The notes under the pieces: generated by a model | What the model saw: the letters and a program-made list of their open reading frames with translations, nothing else | What the model was told of the DNA's origin: nothing | Databases searched by the model: none | Made by a program: the position numbers and the translations under genes | Part shown: piece by piece, positions 34,740 through 63,671 of the stretch | How positions within the stretch are numbered: the first letter of the stretch is position 1 | Layout of the letters: each line of letters begins with the position of its first letter | NCBI RefSeq assembly: GCF_033958435.1 | Contig: NC_134167.1 | Coordinates: forward strand, 7,460,001 to 7,524,000 | Reading direction: 5' to 3' | DNA from: Carettochelys insculpta | Taxonomy: Eukaryota; Chordata; Testudines; Carettochelyidae | Length of the DNA stretch: 64,000 nucleotides

Positions 34740-35560
34740 GTGTTTGTCCACCTGTTCTAATCCATTATCAGTCCTTCCCTTTTATGCTTTTGTAGCCAGG
34801 ACTCATAAAGGGCCAGGAGGAAGGTAATTAAATAAAATATTGCACCTTTATTAAAAGGGGAGAGATTTTCCTGGCCTTCATACTGCAGACAGGCTGGAGA
34901 CAATGGCTTAACAAGAACATTTCAAAAACTTTCAAACATGTCTCAATTATCTTTGCACTAAAACCTGCAACATATTGGCACATATTGGCATGGCAGGGGA
35001 GGCAAAAAAGTTTTCAAGAGCTAGAAAGGAGTGGATCTAGTAAACCATTTGTGCATATAAAGAATGTCTCCTCTGTGCAAAACCAGAAAGAGTGGCAGCA
35101 CAGACATGTTCCTGGCCCCGGGTATAAAAATAATGATTTCTTAGCATTTTCCCGCTCAGGATTATTACAAGGAGTATTTACTTTTGTGCTAGTTCACATC
35201 TTGATGCAGTTAAACGTGCCCACAGATGGTTTCCCATTTAGAGTAACAATATAGCTTGAGAGTTATGAAGCAAAACCCCATTGGTGAGCCAAAAAACACC
35301 GTACCTTTAAAAGTCTATTACTTCTAAATATTATATGTATTTTGTTTCAGCTCAGAGCAATTTCCTCGTTTACTCTTATTAAACTAAGAGGCGCTGGGCA
35401 GCAGTTCCTGATTTATGAAACACATACTAGATTCATTAAAACCTTTAAAGATTTCATACATTTTATCAGGGCCTTAAATCTGGGCAAGCATTTAAAAAGC
35501 CTAATACGGTGCATATTTCATCCCAGGTGCCCTTTTGTGCTTATTTAAGAGCTGTAAAAT
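34740..35560. promoter_or_regulatory. AT-rich candidate conserved non-coding block
   Basis: No repeat signature. AT-rich with motifs such as GGTAATTAAATAAAA, ACCTTTATTAAAAGG, GTATAAAAATAATGA and TTTTATCAGGGCC. It has the texture of vertebrate conserved non-coding sequence, but this is only by eye. A CATATTGG direct repeat lies at 34972-34990. Confidence 0.3.
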
Positions 35561-36145
35561 TTGAATTGACAAATATTACAGATATTTCATTCCCTACTTC
35601 TAAATGGTGCTGAATTCTTCTGACAGATTTGTTATATATACCCTGTGAGATCTATCAAGTGTAAAGATCTAATTATTCTCCTCTACTGACATTTTATATG
35701 TCTTTTCTACATTTCTTAAGTCCCCTTCAACAATTATGGATGCTGAAGATTTAATATATTTTTGCATGGTCTGTCACTTTTCTTACTATTACTACTCAGT
35801 CTGGCCAAACAGGCATCTGAATAGAGAACAGATTTTTTTAAATCACCTACAGATTTGTCAGATCAGGAATAAGAAAGGCAAAAGATTTGTGACATGGTCT
35901 AACAGTCTGAGATTGACGATGGATTAGTGTCAGTTAGGTGGAGTTCAGGAGGTTTTGATGTCTAAAGAAACCTGCTGAAATCTTCCTAAGCAGAGGGAAA
36001 ATTAAAGCAGGTAGACTAGAAATGTATCCATCTCAGCTTCCCACATTCAGCTATCTAACTCCCCTTCCCTCCCACCCATTGCAGCTAGCTCTGTTGTGGG
36101 GCAAAGGTCTCTTTAGTTTTCTCTTGCCCATTTCTCCGTCCCTGA

Positions 36146-36342
36146 CACCATTCCCTCTAATTTTTTTCCACCTGTGGGTGGAATAAATTTTGTTATGTTC
36201 ACCAAGACATCAGAGATGTGCACCACCAATAGAAACACATGCTGCCAGTTGTGGGTGGCTGAGGGCACTGTGCTCATTGTTTGGGTGGCAACAGAATGTC
36301 TTCTGGACAGCTGACCAAGTGCTCATCTACAGAGAATGCTAC
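36146..36342 (+). mobile_element. hAT-like MITE with CAGTGTTCCCT ends, copy 6
   Basis: Left end CACCATTCCCTCTAATTTTT; interior GGAATAAATTTTGTTATG and CACCAATAGAAACACATGC; right end decayed (CTACAGAGAATGCTA). Confidence 0.85.
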
Positions 36343-36610
36343 TTCCTGACATTATGAGTCTGCTGTAGCCAAAAAACTGTCCAATGGCACTTCTCAGCAT
36401 TATGAATGGGTTTCAGTCACTTTCAGTTACCATGAAACAGAACAAACATCTTATCCCAAAAACAGCATTTCCAGGTTACACAGCACCCACCAAAGCAGCA
36501 GCATCAGAGCCAGTACTAACACTTCAGCACTTGGCTTTCCTTGGCACCTGTTGACCCTCATTCTGTTGAGGTCACTGTCACGAGCTCACCCAAGCGGGAG
36601 CAATATCTAG

Positions 36611-36776
36611 CAGTGCTTGGGCATCCACTCACAAAATATTAAGGTGCTGCCCATCTGATAAATAGACTCTCCACAGCCAGGAGTGTGTTTCTATTGGTGG
36701 TGCACATCTACATTTGACTGGGTGCACATAAAAAATGTATTCCTCAAAGAAATGGAAAAAATTAGAGAGAACTCTG
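36611..36776 (-). mobile_element. hAT-like MITE with CAGTGTTCCCT ends, copy 7, deleted
   Basis: Reverse orientation. CAGTG is followed directly by CTTGGGCATCCACTCA, so about 16 bases of the end are missing. The other end (AAAAAATTAGAGAGAACTCTG) is present. Confidence 0.75.
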
Positions 36777-36987
36777 GCTTTGGGTCACAGAGCCCTAACG
36801 AAACTCTTGATTCACACTTGCATATGCAGAACCTATTGCTGTGTGTGAGTGGTTAATTCTAGTTCCCCAACAGAAATCTGTGCAGTTGTCATGTGGTGTG
36901 GGTAATAGATAAAAAGGGAAGCAGCAGAGCTCTGGTTCCTTTCAGAAAGCTGAAAACTGTATTTCAAGAGTTATTTGCAGCATTGTT

Positions 36988-37110
36988 GTAAGGTAAGAGC
37001 TTCTATTGGACCATTTTCTATTGATGAATGAGACAAGCTTTTGGCCTACCCAAAGAGCTTGAAAGTTTGTCACTCACCCAGAAGCTAGTCCAATACAGGG
37101 TATTACCTTA
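36988..37110. repeat. Fold-back interspersed repeat
   Basis: TAAGGTAAGAG with CTATTGGACCATTTTC on the left arm mirrors CTAGTCCAATACAGGG and TATTACCTTA on the right. The centre carries ACAAGCTTTTGGCC and AGAGCTTGAAAGTTTGTC. So two copies of a repeat piece lie tail to tail. Confidence 0.75.
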
Positions 37111-37194
37111 CCCATGTTGTCTATTTCCAGAGTGACAATTTCCATCAACTTGCAGGCATCTGGGCTGCTAGCTGGTTCTGCAATGCCAAATATC

Positions 37195-37680
37195 AGCAAG
37201 GCTGAGTACGGAACCCAGGACACATGGGCTACAGAGGTGAGGTGGTTGGGGAAAGATGCACACAACCATGGCAAACTGACAGCAACGTGGCAAGTGAGCA
37301 TCAGAGCCAGGTATTGAGTCCCAGAACTTTGGAACTACATTGCGGGTAGGTATGGGGTCCCAGAACAGGACCCAGGAGTCATGGGCAACACAGTGGTTTG
37401 GTGTGGGAACGAAGAAATGGAGCCAGGAGTCTGGGGCTATATGGTGGGTCAGTGTAGGGCTATAAGATGAGTTGGTGTAGCAACCAGGAATAGGACTCAA
37501 GAGTCCTGGGCAACACAGTAGGTTGGCAATGGGAGCCAGGAAATGGACCCTGGAGTCCAGGCCTACACAGTGAGTAAAACTGGGGAAACACAAGTCCTGG
37601 GCTACACGGTGGGTCGGCGTGAGGAACCAGGAGTCCAGGTCTCCACTAGTAGGTTCCTGTAGCAGCCAAGGACAGGACCC
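37195..37680. repeat. Degenerate minisatellite upstream of ERLIN2
   Basis: About seven diverged units of about 60-70 bp share GGAACCAGGAGTC, GGGCTACACAGTG and GGTCGGTGTG-like motifs. It ends about 100 bp before the ERLIN2 CpG island. Confidence 0.75.
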
Positions 37681-37734
37681 AGGCGGGCGCCACTTACTGA
37701 CCCCACACTGCAGAAGGCAGGGGAGTGAGGCTTT

Positions 37735-38110
37735 AGCTCCCCCTGGCGGGGCCGTCGCCAGAACGGTAGGACTCGGGGCGGGCGCTCGTTGATGACGACA
37801 TTTGCGTTAGCACGACGGCGACGCACCCGGAAGTCGTGGCAGTCGGCGGTGAGTGCGGGACCTTTCTCTCTTGGCTCTCTAGTCCTCCCCGTTCCCCGGG
37901 TCCCTACTCCTGCGGAGTGCCCCCCTCCCAAGACTAGGACTCGGTCCCCAGCTCCTCTCCCGGGCTGGGGCCCCTCGTCTGCTCGGGGCTCGCTCCCTGC
38001 CCCGGGGTGAAGGCTCCTTGGCCGCTGGGGTTTCCCTCGGGCAGGGCTTGTCCCGCCCCGGGGCCAGGCGGAGGTGGAAAGACAGCCAAGGTCCCTGCCT
38101 CGGGGTCAGT
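37735..38110 (+). promoter_or_regulatory. ERLIN2: ERLIN2 CpG island and promoter
   Basis: GC- and CpG-rich, with GACGACATTTGCG and ACCCGGAAGTCG (an ETS-type CCGGAAGT core) near 37795-37835 just before the exon 1 donor. No TATA box. A housekeeping-type promoter in the right place and orientation for the gene downstream. Confidence 0.75.
37785..37848 (+). other. ERLIN2: ERLIN2 exon 1, non-coding (start approximate)
   Basis: A consensus donor (GGCG then GTGAGTGC) begins at 37849. The next coding exon has only 15 bases of leader before ATG, so a non-coding first exon is needed. The transcription start is not visible and the 5' bound is a guess. Confidence 0.55.
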
Positions 38111-38149
38111 TCCAGTCTGAGTACAGGAGCAGTTTGGGAAGGGTGCAGC

Positions 38150-38215
38150 TTACAGGGGTGGAGAGTAGAAGGGACCTCGAGAGGTCATCGAGTCCAGTCC
38201 CCTGCACTCACAGCA
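38150..38215 (-). mobile_element. CR1 3' end fragment in ERLIN2 intron 1
   Basis: GAAGGGACCTCGAGAGGTCA then GAGTCCAGTCCCCTGC is the CR1 3' terminal motif. About 65 bases only. Confidence 0.8.
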
Positions 38216-38749
38216 GGAACATGTGCTTTCGCACGTGTGCTCTTCCTGAAATTTACAAATAGTGAATTCATGGCGTGTTTTCAGATAATATTCAAGTATT
38301 GTTCCATGGGTGCAGGTCACAATTACAGTAGTGGAGTTGCACACATTGTTTCATTTGGGGGACCAGGTGTCTGGGGCTACAGATGAAGTGTGCAATCCTA
38401 AATTGGTAGCAGAAGACCTGTGTAATTGCAAAAGGATTGCAAGAGGCATTCTCTCCTGTTGAAAGCACCCATGTAATTCTTGGGGTTAACGCGCCCACGT
38501 CAAACAAACAGTGCATGCCAAGTGACCTCTAGTCCACTTGTGCATGTTGCCACTGTAGCAGGACAGCTTTTAACTCTGTGGAGACTGAGCATGGAAAATG
38601 CTAATAATTTCAGGTGGAAGTTGCACTAGGCTTTCTGGTTCCTTTAACTAGGCCCCAAATGCACTAGAAGGGAGTGTCTTAAAACTAATATTTTTAGTAA
38701 ATTGAAATGCAAAGAGAGCAGGAGAGAGAGAGAGGAAGCTGAAATGTTG

Positions 38750-38995
38750 CCTACTGCATAGAGCAGCAGACAGAACTTTTGAATTCAGTTCCCAGCTCTA
38801 CTAAAGATTCACTTTGTGACAAAGGGCCCAGTTCTCTGCCTCAGCTTCCCTCTTTATAAAATGGGAGTAAAACCTATCCCCTGAGGATACCTGAGGGGCA
38901 TAAGTTTTCTGAAGCATTTGGAGAGCCTCTGTTGGAAATATAGTTACTGTTGGATCTGGTGTTAGTGTTAGGTGAAGTACACTTAAACATTTCTC
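38750..38995 (+). mobile_element. tRNA-derived SINE, turtle type, in ERLIN2 intron 1
   Basis: TGCATAGAGCAGCAGACAGA (head), CTCAGCTTCCCTCTTTATAA then AATGGGAGTAAAACC, and a tail with GAAGCATTTGGAGAGCC. Matches the order of turtle tRNA-Lys SINEs. Confidence 0.7.
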
Positions 38996-39059
38996 AGTTC
39001 ACCTTAGTCTCTGATTGCATATGCTCTACATTTTCTTTCCCCAGGCCTTGCTCTCAGGG

Positions 39060-56217
<17,158 letters not shown>

Positions 56218-58146
56218 AACCATTTTATAACACTAATGACCTTGCAAAATTTTTATTTATTTGGTAACAAATGAAACACCCTGAGAAGTTGGTTTCCCCT
56301 TTTGATTTTTTTTCACTGTGCTGAAGAAGATGAGCCAGACTTAATTCCCTCAAACTTTTGTCTAGAAATCAGATTATAGACCAATATTTTGATATTCATA
56401 GGCCATTTTTTGGTTACTGCTCAACATCCAGGTTCGTCTTTGCCCAGTATCTTGACTCCTTCCCTCTTTGTTCTGGAGCAGGAGGAGAATCCTGCGAATT
56501 GCCATCCAGATGATTTGTTCTGTGGTTAGGTTGATTAAATGGAAGTTTGAGTTTGCTTGAGCACTTGTAGCAATTGGAAACGGAGAGGCAATGCTTTTCT
56601 TTGCTGCTGGAAGCTAGAGTTTCTTTTTTTAGCGATTCCCAGTACGTTATTTGAGCCCTACAAAAAAGAGAGAGGTGATAGGATGTCTGTACACTACAAT
56701 ATCCCAGCTTGAGCAAGGCAGCACAGATGTGGTGGCAGAGCTTGGTAATTTCGCAAGTCCTGTGCTCAGTGTTTTCCATTGTCCATATTTTGTAGAGGGA
56801 TAAGGAGGTTCTAAATTCTGTATGTCTCCATCTAGAAAGTCAGTGCTCCCAGGTCAGGGCTGAGGTGCTTTGATGGGTCAGTGAGAGTACACCCTGCTCC
56901 TTTGCTCTGGCTGGCTGGGACATTGATCTCCAAGGATGCAAACATATGGCGCCTTACAAAAATGATGAATCACTCAGACCCGCATCTTGCAAATACTTTT
57001 GCAGGTGAGTAACTGAGCACAAGTGAGCATTCCCGTTGACTTATCACCTGCATATGTGTCTGTAGGATAGGGGCCTACATTTGAAATGGCTCACCATGGT
57101 TCAGTGGCTGCCATAAGCTATTTGGAAGAGAATATTCAGAGTTGTTAAAGTGAGTGGCTAATTTAGACCTGGTGTAGGCATTTTGATTTAATGTTTACCA
57201 GGGCATACAAAACAGTATTGTACGGTCACAGGGAGAGACAGGTGTCCCGTTGTCTTTAGACAATTGAGAGAACAATTTCTCTGTTTCCCTTCCCCCACCC
57301 CAGAATGAGGCTGTAATATATATGATCCATTAAGGTGCAATTCAGTTTGTTTTTGTCTTCAAATATGCAGCTGTGAAGAGTCCATAGATTTTTATGATGT
57401 ATTATATATATATGCAAAATCAACTGGGGGAAAATAAAGGGCTTAGCATAATTCAGGGCAGGAGAAAACATCTGTTCCCCCACCAGGCCATCTCCTCCCA
57501 CTTGGCAGGAAAGCCTGTTTATTAATCAGTCTTTATTTTGCAACCTACATGCTGCTACATGGTGGCTGCAGCCTAAGTGCAAACAGTGGCCAGCTTATTT
57601 CATTTGTAACTGTTGTTCCATATCCTGCCACGTACTACCATTAGTATTAGTGTGCTAAACTCTTCAGTGCACTAAACCTGTCTGGGTGTTTTGTAACAAG
57701 ACAGCCCCAGTCAGATAGAAATGTGATGAATTTCTGCTGCCTCGAATATTTTTCACATTAGTTTTCTTTTATATTTTCACAGCTTGAATGACTAGTGTTT
57801 TACCTGTACTCAAAAATATAAAATGAAAGCTGCCACCAGTTCCTGCATGAGAAAGAGATAAATCTATTTGTGGTATAAGAAAAGTCTTTATCTCTTCCTA
57901 TATATATTTTTTTACTTACTGGAAAACCTGAAGATTATATCTTAATTTCAGACTCCAGGCCTATGTACACTAGACAACACTGCAGTAGTATATATGATCA
58001 CTACCCCAGCTCTCCCATTACTAGCATTTGCAGTTAGGATTATGCATAGAGAACAGGAAGAGAGATGGGGTTGAACTTTATACTGAGCGTGGTCTCATTT
58101 GTTCAAGATTGTCTTTTCTTGGTGAAGATTCTCATTTTGTAATAAA
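56218..58146 (+). other. ERLIN2: ERLIN2 3' untranslated region (end uncertain)
   Basis: AATAAA occurs at 57433, 58141 and 58280. The one at 58141 precedes an A/C-rich stretch (58180-58230). I cannot tell which is used. Confidence 0.4.
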
Positions 58147-58179
58147 TGCTCAGTTTTTAATCAAACATCTTTTCCTAGC

Positions 58180-58230
58180 AAAAAACAAAAAACAAAAAAC
58201 AAAAAAAAAAAAACCAAAAAAAAAAAACCC
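58180..58230. repeat. A-rich simple repeat (CAAAAAA)n
   Basis: Repeats of AAAAAC then long A runs. Confidence 0.9.
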
Positions 58231-58436
58231 AAGCCAAAGCGTACTGAACATCTTTATATAACATGTAAAATGATCATGTAATAAATAGGTCTTAGATTTT
58301 TTTACCATAAAATTCATTATAAAAGAATGAGACAGAACACAGAAAAAATAGTGGCCAGTATTAGCACAAAGTTAATTTAAAACACAATTGTTTTTAAGAC
58401 CACCTTGCAGCCTAATTATTCCACTGGGTTAATCAC

Positions 58437-58672
58437 TTAAGGTACTTCTGTACTGCAACAGCAGGTTTGCTTCCCGGCCTAGCTGGGAGACTTGTGCTAG
58501 CTCGGGTTCTGCTAGTGCTGTAAAAAATACCAGGGTGAACATTGTAGACTATTAAGTGGCAGCTCAGGCTGTCAGATCCTCCCTGTCTGCACATTGGTAC
58601 ATTTATCTGAGCTAGCATGAGTCTGTTTGGGCTGGGAAGCTCACTGCCTGCTGCACTGTAGACATGTCCTTA
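58437..58672. mobile_element. Harbinger-like MITE with TTA target site
   Basis: TTAAGGTACTTCTGTACTGC at the left and GCACTGTAGACATGTCCTTA at the right are inverted repeats with mismatches; both ends finish at TTA. The internal CTAGCTCGGG and CTGAGCTAGC also mirror. Confidence 0.75.
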
Positions 58673-60526
58673 GTTGCTGCAATTTGTGAGATAAAAGTGG
58701 TGTCTTATAATTAGGGGTTGGGGGGAAGCATACGTTAGAGTAAAGCTGATACCATGACTTTCTCTACTAGACTGAATCCAGCATTGGCATCTGACACAGA
58801 TTCTCCATTACTTTATATATCTAACCTCTTTTGCATTCCAGAGCCAATGTGCTACTCTATTTTGACTTTTTATTCCATCTCTTCTTTGCGAGTATAGTGA
58901 CAAGATGTCAGCAAGGTCTTCTTTTCTCCATTTCCTGCATGCAGATTTTCAATGAACATTTGACTGTCTAAATCCACTTGTTTAACGAAGGGAATACAAG
59001 GAGTATGTGAGTGGTGATATTTGGGAATCCATGATTGAGGTATGAAAACAACTCTATGGGCAGGGTAAGATCTGACATGTGCAAGCTGGGGAAGTGATGG
59101 GTTGGAATCAAAAAAGCCTTTTTATTTAGCTCTTTGTTATAATGACTGAATAAGATGTTTTTCACTTGTAGCTTTCCTACTTTTTCAAGCATGAATGAGT
59201 TTGAATTCACGTGAGTGTGTACATGAACGAAAAGGGCTGTCCTGAGGGGTTGGAGGAGAAAGAAGATCTATTCTGGTCACTCAGCTTTACTGGGACAGTA
59301 ATCTGAAAAAGTGGGTCTTACCCATGAAAGCTCATTACCTAATAAATGTGTTTAGTCTTTAAGGTGCTGTAGGACTGCTTGTTTTTTGGGACGGTTGAGG
59401 CAGCTGTGTGCAGAGCAGAGCAGCACACTGTGACATGCTGCCTTTACCCATGTGTAGAGTGACTTGACTCACATTATAATCATTGGATGCCAGTGACACA
59501 TTTGTAGGGTCTGGAAGAGTTGGGGGTGGGGGGAATAATTTTGTTCATTCCCATGGGGTTTTTGTATCTTTAACCAGACAGAGTATAAGCAGTATCGTTG
59601 TTCTTCATGTCAGAAGAGGGGAAGACAGTTGTCTTGCATCACCAAGCAAGTATTTTGGTTCAGGGTATTGTGTGGCAGGTCTTCATTTTAGATGTGCATT
59701 GATAGAGTGGGGTTGTCACAGGAGCTGAGGCCAGTGGGGTGTCTAAATCCTAAATGGGAATTCCTTTAGGCTCCCTTAACTACTCCAACCAGCCTCATGT
59801 CCTTGCACTGAGATGCTTCCAGTCTCCTTTGATCAGATACGAGCACCAGCAACTCAAGTCTGGAAAACTTTGGAGACTTAGTGAACCCAGGGTGCATTTA
59901 ATAACTTTTTGAGGACCCTTGGGCAACCACTCCTAACCAGGGGAGGGGGCGCCATGCCGGCCTGCCATTCCTTGCTGTGATTGCCCAGAGAGAGGCCAAA
60001 AGAAATTTTGTAATGTAGATATCAAGATTTGATAAGAGTCCTGCAGCTCCTTCCGGAAAAGCCTCTGCTGGACAAGGCTGGGTGCAGTTGAAAGAGCTGT
60101 GTACCATTCTCAATAGCCACCTGGTCCTCTGTGTTTTAACAATGAGAAATAGCATAAAATAATTTCACACCTGTAAAAAGGGCTAGTGATTTCGTGCTCT
60201 GAAATGCACTGTGGTGACTGTACATATAACACACTGTGAAAGCTAGGCATTATTACTCCAGAACTCTATTGTGAGTAATCGGATGACTCAACCTAAGGTA
60301 CCTTTTCTCTCCTGAGCTCCCTATTGAGTTACCAAGCAACCAAAGATCTCAATTTGCTGCAATTTTTTTGAGTAACGAATTCAAAAGATGAGCTGTGCAA
60401 GTTGAAAACAGTTCAACCGTTGTAAACACACACCTCCCCCCCCCGTCATACTGTGGAAGCTGATAATGGATCACAAATTGGAAACAAGTCAACAGTTACA
60501 CACACAAAAAAAAAAGCTACAGTTGG
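58673..60526. other. Intergenic, with one repeat piece
   Basis: 59299-59395 carries the repeat with GTGGGTCTTACCCATGAAAG and AGTCTTTAAGGTGCTGTAGG, the same family as the fold-back at 12045. No gene seen elsewhere. Confidence 0.5.
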
Positions 60527-60717
60527 CCAATGTTTCCTCTAACTTTTTCCACCTATGGAGAGAGTCCCCCAGGCAGAGTCAGGTGCTGTCCACCTGATTA
60601 GCAGAACGCCCACAGCTGGTAATATGTGGTTATGCTGGTGGTGCATGTTCACACGAGCCTTACTGCACATAAAAATAATGTATTCCGCCCCAAATGGAAA
60701 AAAATAAAGGAAACGCT
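60527..60717. mobile_element. hAT-like MITE with CAGTGTTCCCT ends, copy 8, rearranged
   Basis: Begins with a forward left end (CAATGTTTCCTCTAACTTTT) and continues from about 60575 in reverse orientation, ending in a reversed left end (AAATGGAAAAAAATAAAGG). So both outer ends derive from the same terminus. Confidence 0.75.
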
Positions 60718-60734
60718 AACCTCAACCCTACATT

Positions 60735-60835
60735 TAGATAGATGTCCACATCTGATGAAGCAGGTCTTTGCCCACAAAACTTATGCCCCAAACTATCTGT
60801 TATTCTATAAGGTGCCACAGGACTTCTTGTTCACA
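60735..60835. mobile_element. Interspersed repeat piece, GCTTATGC family
   Basis: ATCTGATGAAGCAGGTCTTT, CCCACAAAACTTATGCCC and AAGGTGCCACAGGACTTCTT, as in the 12045 and 59300 copies. Confidence 0.7.
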
Positions 60836-61660
60836 TATTAAAAGTAATTTTCCACATACAATAAATGGATTTTAATTAAGAAAATAAAATATTTAATGAA
60901 ATGGCATGCTCCCTGGGTTCTGAACTCATTTTGTGTGATAGTGCGATCATTTTGCATTGTAAGGTTATTACAAAAACAAATTGTCTCTGAAAAGATGAAC
61001 TTCAAAGGAAGCAACCCTGGTCGAAGTTAGGGGGTGTCATATAAAAATATTGGAGAGGCATAACATGCTTAAATAAACCAGACCCTACAGTATGTTTTTT
61101 TTAATTTATTTCCAGATGTATGCCAAGGTATTGGTTTTGATTTATTCAGGGGTGTGGGGTTGGACCCTGTCTAGGGATTTGCATGGCTTCCATGTGAGCG
61201 CCTCACAGACATTAATAAATATACTTTGCTGTCAACATCCTTGTGAAATCCCCATTGCATCAGTGAGAAACTGAGGCATGCTAAATTTAAGTATCAGATT
61301 TTTACACCTGGGGCCCCTTTGCCCTTATTCTAAATCACCACTAAGGCTAGCTCAGCATTACAGGAGGATGCTCAGGGGAGGAGAGCCCTGGAACAACCTG
61401 AGCAGACCAGATGTGGATGGCTAATTATGACTGACAATGTAATTAAAGGTGACTTGATGATACTTCTCTATAGATAGGAGCTTTTCCTATTGCTGTTAAC
61501 AATGGCATCTCACGGCTAATTAATAGCAGTCAGTAATCTCCTGCTTGTGTCACACCTGTTGCATCATACTCATGAACTGCAGTCATTGGATGTGAGCTGT
61601 TCCCCTTTCGCCCTGCACTGTGCCAGCCCCGCTCTGCAGGCTGCCACTCCTGGGAGGTAC
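60836..61660. other. Upstream flank of PLPBP, nothing clear
   Basis: AT-rich at first, later mixed. No exon or repeat family recognised. Confidence 0.4.
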
Positions 61661-62080
61661 TTAGCCCTCTACCGTGACCGACCTTCTCAAAAGGGCCGCC
61701 GCATTCGGCCGGTGTCAGGGGCGCAGCCTCGCTTGTTCAGCTCCACCTCCGGCAGCCGTTGGCCGACGGGGAAGAGTTGCGCATCGCGATTGGCCGAGAT
61801 GAGGGGGGCGGGTGTGTGTGGCGGAAGTCGAGCTGGGCGGAGGCCTCTGGGGGAGGATGTGGGGGAGAGCAGGGATGGCAGCGGGCGAAGGCCTGGGTCC
61901 AGCGCTCAGGGCGGTGACGGAGCGGGTGCAGCAGGCGGCGGCCCGGCGGCCGCAGGTGAGAGGGGCCGCGGGCACCGGGGTAGGGTCCCGGTTGGTGCAC
62001 CCCCTCCCGCTCCTAGCAGCCAAGTGGCAGAGCCCCCCCCCCCAGTCCTGGGCCCCCCAACACCTCGCAGGTCTCCCGTG
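61661..62080 (+). promoter_or_regulatory. PLPBP: PLPBP CpG island and promoter
   Basis: GC- and CpG-rich stretch around the first coding exon, with ATTGGCCGAGATG near 61788 and CGGAAGTCG (ETS-type core) at 61831. No TATA box. Confidence 0.75.
61857..61955 (+). CDS. PLPBP: Pyridoxal phosphate homeostasis protein, coding exon 1 (gene continues beyond the window)
   Basis: Encodes 33 residues from [12 protein letters not shown] to [18 protein letters not shown]. The human PLPBP (PROSC) first exon is also 33 residues, with the same start pattern (MW..AG.M) and ALRAV.ERVQQA.ARRP. The protein (YggS family) binds pyridoxal 5'-phosphate and buffers its free level; no enzyme activity is known. This part is only the N-terminal helix. 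ATG at 61857 is chosen over 61875 by that match; an upstream in-frame ATG (61812) has no support. Donor GTGAGA at 61956, phase 0. The next exon (expected to begin with DLP and include RLVAVSKTK) was not found before 64000. It lies downstream of ERLIN2 on the same strand, as in human. Confidence 0.93.
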
Positions 62081-63493
62081 CTGAGCCCCCTGTCCCATGA
62101 GCCCTCCAACATTCCCCGCTGGCCCACCGTCATGTGCACCCCCATCACGGATGCTACAGGTGTCCCTCTATTGTGCACGGTTGCTGGGGCACCCAGCAGC
62201 CCCCGCATTATGCCCCCCCACTCACTGGGTCCCCTGCCCTATGGGCTTCTCTGCTGGGTTCCCTGTCCTAGGGCTTCCTCCCCGCTTGGCCACCATCCTA
62301 CGGGCCCCTCCAGCATCTGTCGGGGCGAGGGACAGGACAGTTCCATCCTATGGGGCTCCCCACCTCCCCCACATGCTGGGCGTCCTTGTCCTATGAGCTT
62401 CCTGGCACCCTCACCCACGGGGACCTTGAGCACTTAGGGGAGCAAAGCATCACTGTCTTATGGACCCCTTGCGTTCCCACCTGCTGGGTGCCCTAGCCCT
62501 GGAACAGGCAGGGCATCTCTGTCCTATAAGCTCCTTAGCACTCCTACCACTGAAGCAGCCAAGGGCTTTTTCTTGCCTGTCAATACCCCCACCTAATGGC
62601 CCCTGGATGTTAGAGTGAATTTCTGGGTGAAGGCTAGTGGGAGGGGCTGATGCGGTTTGGGGCGGGCTGGTTGGCTGGGAGGAGGCTGCATGTGGGAAGG
62701 GGTGTTTAAGGTGGGCAGGGTGAAAGGGGCTTGGGTAGGATAGGTGACTGTAGAACATTTCTCCCCTCTCTGAGGTGGCTGGATTCTCTCTTCCCTTCCC
62801 TTCAGTTTGGTCTGGCTTCTGTTGTTCTCCCCAAATCCAATGAGTTTGGCCAGTCTTATGCTCATAACTGAAGCTTCCCGGCTCCTGTAGGGGTTGCTGC
62901 CCTCCTTATGCCCAGGGCACATGTTCCCTGTTACCTTTTGAAACTATCCCCCTTCCCCATCTGCCTTGCAATGGCCTATACTAATCAGGTCTGTCTCGTG
63001 CTGCAAGGAGCGTGGGTGGCTGGTGGGATTATCCCAGCCCACGTATTTTTGTGTCCTATCTACTGGAAGGAAAAGAAAATCAAGGAGTTTTTGCCTTCCC
63101 TGAGGGATTCTGGTAGCATAGCTAATCTAAGCATTCTGGTAACTTTCTCCCCATTGTCATCTTTGGCGGAGCTCTGGCTGCTTGGGTGCCATAATGCAGA
63201 GCTTGAGAGAAAGCTCTGCTTTTTCTGCACTGAGGGTTTCTTGCTCTTCTTAACTACGTGCCTCATTGAGCAGTGAAAGGTCAAGAAATGTCTGTCGAGG
63301 GTTGGCTATAAAAAGAGCATGTCAAAAGCACATGTAAGGCCACATCAATGGAAGCAATATTGGTAAGCTAATGAATATGTTAACTGACATGTTGAGCATG
63401 ATTTTGTACTTCATGTGGACAAGGACAAATCTGGTTAATGATACACAGTCTACTTGTAGCAAACTTCATGAGCAGCCAAAGATTAACCCCAAC
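61956..63493 (+). other. PLPBP: PLPBP intron 1 (part)
   Basis: C-rich at first, with degenerate CCTATGGGC and CCCACC motifs to about 62560. After that unique-looking. No exon 2 candidate. Confidence 0.6.
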
Positions 63494-63668
63494 CATTGTT
63501 TCCCTGTAAGAGGAGTGCTTCTGGTGGCCATCTAGGTGCTGCCTAGCTGATTAGTAGAGCACTCACAGCCAGCAGCATGTGATCCTACTGATGGTGCACA
63601 TCATTGCAAGTCTTGGTGCACATAACAAAACTTATTCTGAAGTCCAAATCTTCTAAGAGGATGTTTGT
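63494..63668 (-). mobile_element. hAT-like MITE with CAGTGTTCCCT ends, copy 9
   Basis: Reverse orientation: CATTGTTTCCCTGTAAG at the left; TAGGTGCTGCCTAGCTGATT; GCACATAACAAAACTTATTC; decayed right end TAAGAGGATGTTTG. Confidence 0.75.
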
Positions 63669-63671
63669 TCT

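Noticed and set aside
61812..61856. Upstream in-frame ATG for PLPBP
   Set aside because: The human protein starts at the position matching 61857 and has the same 33-residue first exon; the extra 15 residues have no counterpart.
61547..62437. 296-codon open frame over the PLPBP CpG island
   Set aside because: It is out of frame with the recognised PLPBP exon and reflects GC-rich composition.
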